A stretch of 64,000 nucleotides of DNA from NCBI RefSeq assembly GCF_900109755.1, contig NZ_FOAR01000006.1, positions 157,821-221,820 on the forward strand, given 5' to 3'. The notes beneath the pieces were generated by a model. It saw nothing but the letters and a program-made list of their open reading frames with translations, was not told the DNA's origin and searched no databases. This stretch comes from Pseudomonas agarici (lineage in GTDB: Bacteria; Pseudomonadota; Gammaproteobacteria; Pseudomonadales; Pseudomonadaceae). Position numbers and translations under genes: made by a program. Positions 11,966-19,331 of the stretch are shown here, piece by piece (positions within the stretch are counted from its first letter, which is position 1; each line of letters begins with the position of its first letter).

Positions 11966-12128
11966 GGGGTTTCATCAAGTGATTCAGAGAACCGCGCATT
12001 ATAAGGGGCATCGCGGTCACTTCCTAGGCTCTGTATGAAATGTATCTGCGCTGGCCCGTGTGGCGTTGAAAACAGGCTCGCCATGCTCATTGACAACCTA
12101 TCAACTGTGTTTGGGCACCTCAGGTAAA

Positions 12129-12434
12129 TTAAGGTTTGAAGGGTGTTCCCTGGGCGAAAACAGAATAGATCAGCATTTCCTTAGTAAACCCGACCTTCTC
12201 AGCCGCTACGGAGCCACTGTTATACACCTCCTGAATAGTCAGCACCGAGGACACGCAGCCAATGCCAATACCGATATAGCCGCCTGTTTTCATATACTGA
12301 ACAGCACGGCTGGTGGCATTTACATGCGTGGCATAACCGGGTATTTGCCCCGGCGCACCAACCTTGTCCCAGTGATGCACCAGACTTTGGTTGGAAATAC
12401 CCAGGGCTGTTTTCAATTTTGAATAGTCGTGCAT
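12129..12434 (-). pseudogene. Orphan duplicate of the PAAR effector C-terminal region
   Basis: This 101-codon frame begins MHDYSKLKTALGISN and then follows residues of the PAAR effector (12825-14228) almost identically for about 80 positions: LVHHWDK, GQIPGYATHVNATSRAVQYMKTGGYIGIGIG, SVL, IQEV. One codon is missing relative to the effector, in the stretch read NSGSVAA. Similarity stops after GFT, leaving a tail (MLIYSVFAQGTPFKP) instead of the effector's glycine-rich end. It starts 4 bases after the immunity gene. It resembles the orphan tips found next to polymorphic toxins. It may be untranslated or a recombination reservoir. Confidence 0.75.
12183..12420. repeat. Direct repeat, copy A of the toxin-tip duplication
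   Basis: Bases 12183-12420 match 13050-13290 in the same orientation with roughly one difference per 15 bases and one 3-base gap near 12201. The repeat spans the orphan tip and the corresponding part of the PAAR effector, with the immunity gene in between. Recombination between the copies would delete the immunity gene and swap the toxin end. Confidence 0.85.
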
Positions 12435-12438
12435 CAGG

Positions 12439-12828
12439 TTATTTAAATTTCAACAGTACATATACAATTACCATCCAAATACCACTGCCCATCATTATCG
12501 CGAAGTCGATTTTCAGTAGACGTTTAAGGTGAGAGGGAAAATTTTCAAGATCGACTGGATCCAACTCGCCGATGCGCAGTGATGCCCTTGGCATCATGAT
12601 CATTCCTGTGATTTTTGCAATCTCCAGGAGAGACCAAATCAGCCCTCGATTCCCCAATCTCGGCCCCCATATATAAATATAACGGCTGTTCTTCAACGCC
12701 TCCTTTATAGCGTCCAGATGGCGGCGGCTCAAATACAGGCTAAATGCAATACTTGCAAGTCCGAGCAAACCTGGACCTCCGGTGACAATGATTGCAATCC
12801 ACGAAGGCCATGTATCGATGCTGGTCAT
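12439..12828 (-). CDS. Putative membrane immunity protein for the PAAR effector
   Basis: The 129-residue product has two clear membrane segments: near the N-terminus (WIAIIVTGGPGLLGLASIAF) and at the C-terminus (DFAIMMGSGIWMVIVYVLL). Between them is a charged loop with ELDPVDLENFPSHLKRLLKID. The ATG overlaps the effector stop by 4 bases, so the two are coupled. Position, size and membrane topology fit an inner-membrane immunity protein against a pore-forming toxin. No family name can be given. A decayed relative lies at 14808-14932. Confidence 0.65.
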   Translation of the reverse strand: MTSIDTWPSWIAIIVTGGPGLLGLASIAFSLYLSRRHLDAIKEALKNSRYIYIWGPRLGNRGLIWSLLEIAKITGMIMMPRASLRIGELDPVDLENFPSHLKRLLKIDFAIMMGSGIWMVIVYVLLKFK

Positions 12829-14228
12829 GGCTGTGTAGCTTCGTAAATTTTCTCACCCATGTATTCGCCCCCCATACCACCGACTGTCGTACCTACCCAC
12901 GAGCCAGTTCCGACTAAGACCGCGAAACAGGCGACACCCCCTACACCTGTAGAGGCACCAAGCGCCACGCAGATCGGAGCGCTGGCAGATTGGGCTATCC
13001 TTCCACCAATAAAACCACCAACGGTGGACAACCCGAATTTCCCTCCTTCAGTAAACCTGATCTTCTCGCAAGCCGCTACGGAGCCACTGTTACACACCTC
13101 CTGAATAGCCAGCACCGAGGACACGCCGCCAATGCCAATACCGATATAACCGCCTGTTTTCATATACTGAACAGCACGGCTGGTGGCATTCACATGCGTG
13201 GCATAACCGGGTATCTGTCCCGGTGCACCGGCCTTGTCCCAGTGATGTACCAGACTTCGGTTGGAAATACCCAGAGCTGTCTTCAGTTTGGGGTGATCGC
13301 CCAGGCTGGTCTGACCACGCAGGCGAGTGGAGTTCAGCAGGTGGGCATCCAACTGGCTGAGCAGATGCCGGCGCTCGGCGAAGAATTGCGGCGACTTAAG
13401 GTGGCCGTGCTGACGATAGCTTTGCTGATGCAAGCGCTCCATCGCTTGGAGGGTGTCGCGCAGGCCGCTCAGGTGCCTTTCCATTACCATCGTGCTGACG
13501 CCTAGCCAGATTGAAGCATGGCCGGCAAAACTGGCAATTTCGACACTGTGGCGCTGCATGAAGTCGGCTTGTTCCGGTGTCAGGGGTTCCAGCTCGGCAT
13601 GCACCGCTTGCGCCGCCGCCATCAACTGCGCCTCTTCGCGGGTACAGAGCAGGTTGTTCGGATCGCCAAGGACGATCAGCGAACCAGCCTTGACGTCGCC
13701 ACGATAAGGGTTGAGCGCCCGAAACTTGCGCATCACCGCCGAGTCGGGCGTGGGGAACAGCGTGGCCTCCAGTGCCTCGCGGGTCATGCTTTTGGGCACT
13801 ACATGGAAACCCGGCTCCTGGGGCTCCACGCGGCTGAATATCCCTGGGGCTGGAGGGCTTGGAGGAGAGAAAACATATTTAAGCGGCGCTGGCGAGCGGC
13901 TGGTAGCTGCTGAAGAGGCCGGTTGCTCGGCGACTCGGCTGGTTGCGGGGCCATTACGATAGCAAGCCGTCAGAACCGAGGGGATCAGTTTGGCTTTGCA
14001 GGGGCAATCGCTGTGGCTATCCAGCGTGCCAGCCATCAGCCGACCATGGCTATTCATATGGGAAACGCCACCGACGATCCGATAAGTCTTTCCGTCCTTT
14101 CCACATGAGACCCGATCACCTTCGCAGGCATGCAGGACGCCAAACATATTGATTCTCTCGTCACCATCCAGAACTTCCCCGCCGCAGGTGGTTTTGTCAC
14201 CCAGGCCGATAAAATAACCATCACTCAT
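12825..14228 (-). CDS. PAAR-domain type VI secretion effector, probably membrane-active
   Basis: The 467-residue product begins with a PAAR-like domain (about 1-85: IGLGDKTTCGGEVLDG, RVSCGKDGKTYRIVGG, LAGTLDSH-like turn, CPCKAKLIPS). This domain caps the VgrG spike. A proline-rich linker (about 90-140) follows, then a helical region (EEAQLMAAAQAVHAEL ... LSQLDAHLLNSTRLRG). The C-terminal part (about 310-467) holds several glycine-rich hydrophobic helices (GGYIGIGIGGVSSVL, STVGGFIGGRIA, GVGGVACFAVLVGTG). No nuclease or hydrolase motif is visible, so pore formation is an inference. The immunity gene follows directly. No VgrG or T6SS core gene is in the window. Confidence 0.75.
   Translation of the reverse strand: MSDGYFIGLGDKTTCGGEVLDGDERINMFGVLHACEGDRVSCGKDGKTYRIVGGVSHMNSHGRLMAGTLDSHSDCPCKAKLIPSVLTACYRNGPATSRVAEQPASSAATSRSPAPLKYVFSPPSPPAPGIFSRVEPQEPGFHVVPKSMTREALEATLFPTPDSAVMRKFRALNPYRGDVKAGSLIVLGDPNNLLCTREEAQLMAAAQAVHAELEPLTPEQADFMQRHSVEIASFAGHASIWLGVSTMVMERHLSGLRDTLQAMERLHQQSYRQHGHLKSPQFFAERRHLLSQLDAHLLNSTRLRGQTSLGDHPKLKTALGISNRSLVHHWDKAGAPGQIPGYATHVNATSRAVQYMKTGGYIGIGIGGVSSVLAIQEVCNSGSVAACEKIRFTEGGKFGLSTVGGFIGGRIAQSASAPICVALGASTGVGGVACFAVLVGTGSWVGTTVGGMGGEYMGEKIYEATQP
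13050..13290. repeat. Direct repeat, copy B inside the PAAR effector gene
   Basis: Partner of 12183-12420. It encodes the effector segment from KLKTALGISN to roughly CEKIRFT. Copy A carries TCC-to-other substitutions mostly at third codon positions, indicating that the duplication is not brand-new. Confidence 0.8.
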
Positions 14229-14807
14229 TTAGTTTTTCTCCACTTCGACGATCACGCGATACATAGCGATGGGCGAGTGAGCTTTAAGCTAAGCCCGCTA
14301 TTAGTGAAAAGCTGTCAGGCAGGCTGTTCGCAATCGGCAAGCGGCTGCCCGAGATAAAGGCCATTTGCCCAAAGTGTGGAGAAGCTCAGAAGAGACTCGG
14401 TGGGTATGCAACAAGGACGCCGACATATGCATTTTTATAATCCTGCCTCATAATCAGTAAGAGAATGTGCTTAGCCCAAGTCGACCCTACAACGTTGGTT
14501 GTTGAATGTAAGTAGGACACTTCCGAAAAATACTGACCCGCAAATAAGCGGCTTGATCAACACCGCGTTGCCTTCAACATTTATTTGATTGCGTCCGTTC
14601 GACAACTACCTTTTGCTGTCCCTTGCACCGGACAACGGCGAGCGGAGGGCGAGATGGTTCGCGGTTAAATACATCCTGGCGATTTCTTGCCTTCGGTTCG
14701 ATGCCAGGGCCAGGAGCATTCGAAATGGGCTGATAGAACTCACCACACTGGCCAGTAGCCGGTGTTCCCGACGATCGTCACGTTCTGCGTTTTCGAGATC
14801 CCGGGAT
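14229..14807. other. Spacer upstream of the PAAR effector
   Basis: About 580 bases of mixed, lower-GC sequence. It should contain the effector promoter near 14230-14330. The short frames on both strands show no recognisable protein. No hairpin or repeat stands out. Confidence 0.5.
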
Positions 14808-14932
14808 AGCCAACCACCATGATCCATGCATCACTGTTGCGATTTTCAGCAGGTCTTCTGAGGAGAAAGGTTTACAAAATCGACCGAATCCAAGTCACCG
14901 ACGCCGATGTGTGCCGTTGGCATCATGATCGC
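14808..14932 (-). pseudogene. Frameshifted remnant of an immunity gene
   Basis: Read on the minus strand this stretch gives IMMPTAHIGVGDLDSVDFVNLSP. After a shift it reads LLKIATVMHGSWW. It matches the intact immunity protein segment IMMPRASLRIGELDPVDLENFPSHL...LLKIDFAIMMGSG in order and spacing. The rest of the gene is gone. It lies upstream of the effector, on the far side from the intact immunity gene. Confidence 0.7.
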
Positions 14933-15003
14933 CCACGGTGTGCCCGGTGGCTATGCTATAGTCTGCGCCCTCTTTTATATCCCCGATGTGTTGTCCGCCC
15001 ACC

Positions 15004-15330
15004 ATGACCAAACGTGAAGCCCCGATCTACAAGGTGATTTTCCTCAACCAGGGCCAGGTGTTCGAAATGTACGCCAAGCAGATCTATCAGAGCGATCTGT
15101 GGGGCTTTCTGGAAGTCGAAGAATTCGTTTTTGGCGAGCGCACGCAACTGGTGGTCGATCCGGGCGAGGAAAAACTCAAGGCCCAGTTCGAAGGAGTGGT
15201 GCGCAGCTTCGTGCCGATGCACTCGATCGTGCGGATCGATGAGGTCGAGCGCCTGGGCACGCCAAAGATCAGCGAGGCCCGGGGCGTGAGCAACGTCATG
15301 CCGTTTCCGATGCCGATGCCTGAAAAATAA
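15004..15330 (+). CDS. DUF1820 family protein
   Basis: The 108-residue product starts MTKREAPIYKVIFLNQGQVFE and contains the family blocks VYAKQIYQSDLWGFLEVE-like and SFVPMHSIVRIDEVE. It is a small soluble protein of unknown role, widespread in gammaproteobacteria. ATG 15004 is preferred over an in-frame ATG at 14986 because the family begins MTKR. A promoter-like TATGCTATAGT lies about 50 bases upstream. Confidence 0.88.
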   Translation: MTKREAPIYKVIFLNQGQVFEMYAKQIYQSDLWGFLEVEEFVFGERTQLVVDPGEEKLKAQFEGVVRSFVPMHSIVRIDEVERLGTPKISEARGVSNVMPFPMPMPEK

Positions 15331-15477
15331 CCAAGCCTGGCGCACCTCTTTTTCGCGCACAGGCCCGCTCCCTCGGTCTGTCGATTGTGCCCACTATCAG
15401 GGCTTGGTTCGGACTCAGTGTGGCGCGGGCGTGGTCTGCACGGCATGGCGACGAACCGATCGTTACAGCCAGGGTAT

Positions 15478-16026
15478 TCAGGGCAGCGGTGAGAACGGCG
15501 TGCGCCCGTCGGCTGTCTGTAGTTCCAGCAAGTATTTGCGGAAAATCTGTCCCAGTACCTGGGTCGCCATTTCCAGCTCGTCCCGTGGCATCTGCGCGGC
15601 GACTTCATCGGCGGTGTCCAGGGCGTCTTCGGCGCCATTGACCGCCGCCATCTTCAGCACGATATAGGCCTGGATATTGTTGGCCGGCACGCCTTCGCCC
15701 TTGTAGAACATGCTGCCGAGCTGAAATTGCGCCTGGGCATGGCCTTGCAGCGAGGCCTGTTCGAAGAGGTTCAGGGCTTTGTTAAGGTCGCGCGGCGCAT
15801 TCTTGCCGTCGTAATAGAACTCACCCAACTCGTATTGCGCCTTCGCATCACCACCCTGGGCAGCCTGTTCACAGGCTGCCAGGGCCTCGGCGAGATCCTG
15901 GGGCTGGGTATTAAGGGCGCAGCGCCCCATCGCCGGGATCAACAACGAGTTACCGCCTGCATGTGCCAGCAGCGGCTGAAGGAGCAACAGGCAGCCCAGT
16001 GAAAGGGCGCGGCCGGTGCGGTTCAT
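15478..16026 (-). CDS. Exported Sel1/TPR-repeat protein
   Basis: The 182-residue product has a signal peptide with likely cleavage after LLAHA. Two Sel1-type repeats follow: GDAKAQYELGEFYYDGKNAPRD and HAQAQFQLGSMFYKGEGVPANN. A helical C-terminus contains LGQIFRKYLLEL. Such proteins are periplasmic scaffolds; the partner is unknown. It is monocistronic, flanked by DUF1820 (convergent) and by hemL downstream on the same strand. Confidence 0.82.
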   Translation of the reverse strand: MNRTGRALSLGCLLLLQPLLAHAGGNSLLIPAMGRCALNTQPQDLAEALAACEQAAQGGDAKAQYELGEFYYDGKNAPRDLNKALNLFEQASLQGHAQAQFQLGSMFYKGEGVPANNIQAYIVLKMAAVNGAEDALDTADEVAAQMPRDELEMATQVLGQIFRKYLLELQTADGRTPFSPLP

Positions 16027-16213
16027 GGGAATCGACGTACCTCTGAAGGGCGGGCGTACCCGGCCAGGGGATGTGTATGGTGCGCATTATGAAATAAGCG
16101 GGGGCCACCTTACAAAGTCTTTACTCGTTTTTCTGCTGCGTGGGCGGTTATATCGCCTTGTTTTGCAAGTAATGGGTTAGATGACGAGAAGAAACCAGGG
16201 AAGTTTAGGTGGG

Positions 16214-16243
16214 AAAACCGACGCCGGCTGCAAGCGGCGTCGG
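16214..16243 (-). terminator. Rho-independent terminator after hemL
   Basis: On the minus strand a perfect 9-bp stem (CCGACGCCG / CGGCGTCGG) with an 8-base loop is followed by TTTT. It starts about 10 bases past the hemL stop codon. Confidence 0.85.
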
Positions 16244-16252
16244 ATCGGGCGT

Positions 16253-17536
16253 TTATTTCAGTGCGGCGAAGGCGCGTTCAGCGGCATCCAGGGTCAATTT
16301 CAGCTCGGCTTCGCCGTGGGCGATTGAAGTGAAACCGGCCTCGAAGGCGCTCGGAGCCAGGTAGACACCGCCATCGAGCATCAGGTGGAAAAAGCGCTTG
16401 AAGCGCTGCGCGTCGCTGCTCATCACGTCGTCGAAGGTAACGATGTCCTCGGCTTCGCTGAAATACAGGCCGAACATGCCACCGGCCTGGGTGGTGACGA
16501 ACGGGATTGCGGCGGCAGCGGCGCGCTGTTGCAGGCCGTCGAGCAGGCGTGTGGTGTAGTCACTCAGTTCTGCATGAAAGCCCGGACGGCTGATCAGGCG
16601 CAGGGTGGTCAGGCCAGCGGCCATGGCCAGTGGGTTGCCGGAAAGAGTGCCAGCCTGGTAGACCGGGCCCAAGGGGGCGATATGCGACATGATTTCGCGC
16701 TTGCCGCCGAAGCAGCCGACGGGCATGCCGCCGCCGATGATTTTGCCGAAGGTGCTCAGGTCCGGAGTCACGCCGTAATAGGCCTGGGCACCGCCGAGGG
16801 CGACGCGAAAGCCGGTCATCACTTCGTCGAAGATCAATACCACGCCATGCTGGTCGCACAGGCTGCGCAGGCCTTCGAGAAATCCCGGAGCCGGTGGCAC
16901 GCAGTTCATGTTACCGGCCACCGGCTCGACGATGATGCAGGCCACGTCCTGGCCGACTTCGCCAAGCATCTTGGCCACCGCGTCGATGTCGTTGAATGGC
17001 AGTGTCAAGGTGTGTCTGGCGAAGGCTGCCGGTACGCCGGCCGAGCTTGGTACGCCTTGGGTCAGGGCGCCTGAGCCGGCCTTGACCAGCAGGCTGTCGG
17101 AGTGGCCATGGTAGCAGCCTTCGAACTTGATGATGCTGTCGCGGCCGGTAAAGCCACGGGCCAGGCGGATCGCGCTCATGGTCGCCTCGGTGCCGGAGCT
17201 GACCATGCGCACCATGTCCATCGAGGGCACAATCGAGCAGACCAGCTCGGCCATCTCGGTTTCCATGGCGGTCGGTGCCCCGTAGGACAAGCCGTGTTCA
17301 AGCTGGCGGCGCACCGCGTCCAGCACATCCGGATGGCTGTGGCCGAGAATCATCGGGCCCCACGAACCGACATAATCGACATAACGTTTGTCGTCTTCGT
17401 CGGTGACGTAGGCCCCTTCGGCATGCTTGAAAAACAGCGGGGTGCCGCCGACGCTCTTGAATGCGCGAACGGGCGAATTCACGCCACCGGGAATATGTTT
17501 CTGGGCGTTGGCAAACAGTGTTTCGGAACGAGACAT
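16253..17536 (-). CDS. hemL: Glutamate-1-semialdehyde 2,1-aminomutase
   Basis: The 427-residue PLP enzyme starts [18 protein letters not shown]. It has [16 protein letters not shown], the Asp motif [11 protein letters not shown], and the PLP lysine in [14 protein letters not shown]. It makes 5-aminolevulinate, the precursor of all tetrapyrroles. An upstream ATG at 17557 that overlaps the thiE stop is possible; 17536 is preferred by family length. It follows thiE, as in other pseudomonads. Confidence 0.97.
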   Translation of the reverse strand: MSRSETLFANAQKHIPGGVNSPVRAFKSVGGTPLFFKHAEGAYVTDEDDKRYVDYVGSWGPMILGHSHPDVLDAVRRQLEHGLSYGAPTAMETEMAELVCSIVPSMDMVRMVSSGTEATMSAIRLARGFTGRDSIIKFEGCYHGHSDSLLVKAGSGALTQGVPSSAGVPAAFARHTLTLPFNDIDAVAKMLGEVGQDVACIIVEPVAGNMNCVPPAPGFLEGLRSLCDQHGVVLIFDEVMTGFRVALGGAQAYYGVTPDLSTFGKIIGGGMPVGCFGGKREIMSHIAPLGPVYQAGTLSGNPLAMAAGLTTLRLISRPGFHAELSDYTTRLLDGLQQRAAAAAIPFVTTQAGGMFGLYFSEAEDIVTFDDVMSSDAQRFKRFFHLMLDGGVYLAPSAFEAGFTSIAHGEAELKLTLDAAERAFAALK

Positions 17537-17553
17537 GGTCGGGCTCTCAAAAA

Positions 17554-18177
17554 TCATGAAGTGAAGAGGGCATTGAAGGCGCGGGCGCGACGCGTTACTT
17601 GCTGGGCGTTCTCGGCACCGAACAGGCCGTGGATCACCGCCAGCAGGTCGGCACCGTGGGCTACCAACGGCGCGGCGTTGTCAAGCGTGATGCCGCCGAT
17701 GACGCAGATCGGCAGGTGCAACGCCGGGCGAGCCCGTTCCAGCAGCGCGATATCTGCCGCCGGGGCTCCGGGCTTGGTGTTGGAATGGAAAAAGCGTCCG
17801 AAGGCCACGTAGCTGGCGCCTTCCTGGGCGGCCTGTTCGGCCAGTTCCAACTGCGCGTGGCAGGTGGCGCCGATGATGGCCTTGTTGCCGAGCAAGGCCC
17901 GGGCGGGCGTCAACGGGCCATCGGTCTGGCCCAGGTGTACGCCCACCTCGAGGCGTGCGGCGAGTTCGGCGTCATCGTTGATGATCAGCCGGGTCTGGTA
18001 GCGTTCGCAGAGTTGGCGTAGCGCCTCGGCTTCACGTAGGCGGTGAGCCTCGTTGGTGCTTTTGTCGCGGTATTGCAACAGCGTCACCCCGCCTTCCAGC
18101 GCAGCTTCCACGTAGGACAGGAGCTTGCCGGCCAGCAACTGGCTATCGGTGATGGCGTACAGGCCACGTAGTTTCAT
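17554..18177 (-). CDS. thiE: Thiamine-phosphate synthase
   Basis: The 207-residue TIM barrel contains [19 protein letters not shown] and [10 protein letters not shown]. It couples HMP-PP and thiazole phosphate to thiamine phosphate. The pyrophosphate-binding C-terminal region includes [24 protein letters not shown]. It is 71 bases downstream of thiD. No TPP riboswitch was seen upstream of thiD. Confidence 0.96.
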   Translation of the reverse strand: MKLRGLYAITDSQLLAGKLLSYVEAALEGGVTLLQYRDKSTNEAHRLREAEALRQLCERYQTRLIINDDAELAARLEVGVHLGQTDGPLTPARALLGNKAIIGATCHAQLELAEQAAQEGASYVAFGRFFHSNTKPGAPAADIALLERARPALHLPICVIGGITLDNAAPLVAHGADLLAVIHGLFGAENAQQVTRRARAFNALFTS

Positions 18178-18248
18178 CGGTTCGGCCTCGAAGCGTTACG
18201 AACACAGAGTTTGTAGCACAGGTTTGCCTGCCCTGGCGTAATGAGCCG

Positions 18249-19046
18249 TTATGAGCAGAAATCCAGCGGCAGGCGGCGCGGCACAAATTGTCCCTGGCCC
18301 AACCGTTCGGCGTCGCGCAAGGTGCGCCATGTGTAATTCAATGCCGATTGCACGGCGCTGACCAGGCTTTCACCGAGGGCCAGACGGCCGGCCAGAGCAC
18401 TCGCCAGGGTGCAGCCGGAGCCGTGATAACTGCCAGGCAGGCGCTGGCATTTGAAGGTCTGACGGGTGCCGTCACGGCTGTACAGGCGATTGTGGATGTC
18501 TTCTTCATCGCCGTGGCCGCCGGTGATCAGTAGGTGTCGGCAGAATGGCAGGAGTGTTTCCGCGCATTCATCGGCGCTGCCTTCGGGCAGTCCGGCCAGG
18601 ATGCGGGCTTCGGGAAGGTTGGGGGTGGCGATCGTCGCCAGTGGCAGCAGGTACTGGCGCATGGCGTAACCGACCTCGTCCTTGCCCAGGCGACCACCGC
18701 CGCCGGCGCGCAGTACCGGATCGCAGATCACCGGCAGGTGCGGGTGTGCCTTGAGCAGTTCGACCACGGTGTCGACCATTTCCAGGGAGCCGAGCATCCC
18801 CAGCTTGACCGCCGCCACCGTCGAATCCTCGAGCACCGCGTTGGCCTGGGCCAGTACCCACTGGCGATCAAGGACACGGAAATCGCTGACATTGACCGTA
18901 TTTTGCACGGTCAGCGCGGTGACGGCGCCAGCGCCATGGCAACCCTGGGCGAGCAGGGCCTCGATATCTGCCTGGAGGCCAGCGCCACCACTGGGATCAT
19001 GGCCGGAGAGACAGAGGACAACGGGACGAGAGCTGTAGATATTCAT
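18249..19046 (-). CDS. thiD: Hydroxymethylpyrimidine/phosphomethylpyrimidine kinase
   Basis: The 265-residue ribokinase-fold enzyme has CLSGHDPSGGAGLQADIEA near the N-terminus, VICDPVLRAGGGG in the middle, and the anion hole GSYHGSGCTLASALA near the C-terminus. It phosphorylates HMP to HMP-PP for ThiE. ATG 19046 (MNIYSSRPVVLC) is preferred to 19067 by family alignment. Confidence 0.95.
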   Translation of the reverse strand: MNIYSSRPVVLCLSGHDPSGGAGLQADIEALLAQGCHGAGAVTALTVQNTVNVSDFRVLDRQWVLAQANAVLEDSTVAAVKLGMLGSLEMVDTVVELLKAHPHLPVICDPVLRAGGGGRLGKDEVGYAMRQYLLPLATIATPNLPEARILAGLPEGSADECAETLLPFCRHLLITGGHGDEEDIHNRLYSRDGTRQTFKCQRLPGSYHGSGCTLASALAGRLALGESLVSAVQSALNYTWRTLRDAERLGQGQFVPRRLPLDFCS

Positions 19047-19331
19047 GGTGCGCGAGCTTACCACCAAACGGCTTTTTCGGAATCTTCGGCAGAGCCTGGC
19101 ATTTCAGTCCCGAAACGTTGTCCGTTGCGACCGATCCCCGTACTCGCCGAGACCATTTGATCGCCAATGCGCCTGTTCTAGAGCCTTTGAATAAAAGTTT
19201 TCAATGGTGTGCTTTGGCCATTAGTGGCTATGTTAGAGTGAGTCCAAACGAATAACAGGCCTTGCGGTTTCACGTCGTCTCAAAGGGAAAAGGGGCTCCT
19301 GACGCGACCAGACTGGCCATGCTGGGGCCCT

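Noticed and set aside
12011..12070. Possible insertion-sequence end (GGCTCTGTATGAAATG) near the miaB promoter
   Set aside because: Only a vague resemblance to IS5-type ends; no matching second end and no transposase fragment seen.
14606..14827. 73-codon minus-strand frame near the immunity remnant
   Set aside because: Only its first few residues belong to the remnant; the rest has no similarity and looks like chance.
18178..19331. Search for a TPP riboswitch before thiD/thiE
   Set aside because: No CTGAGA-type or ACCTGATC-type aptamer block was seen on the minus strand upstream of thiD.
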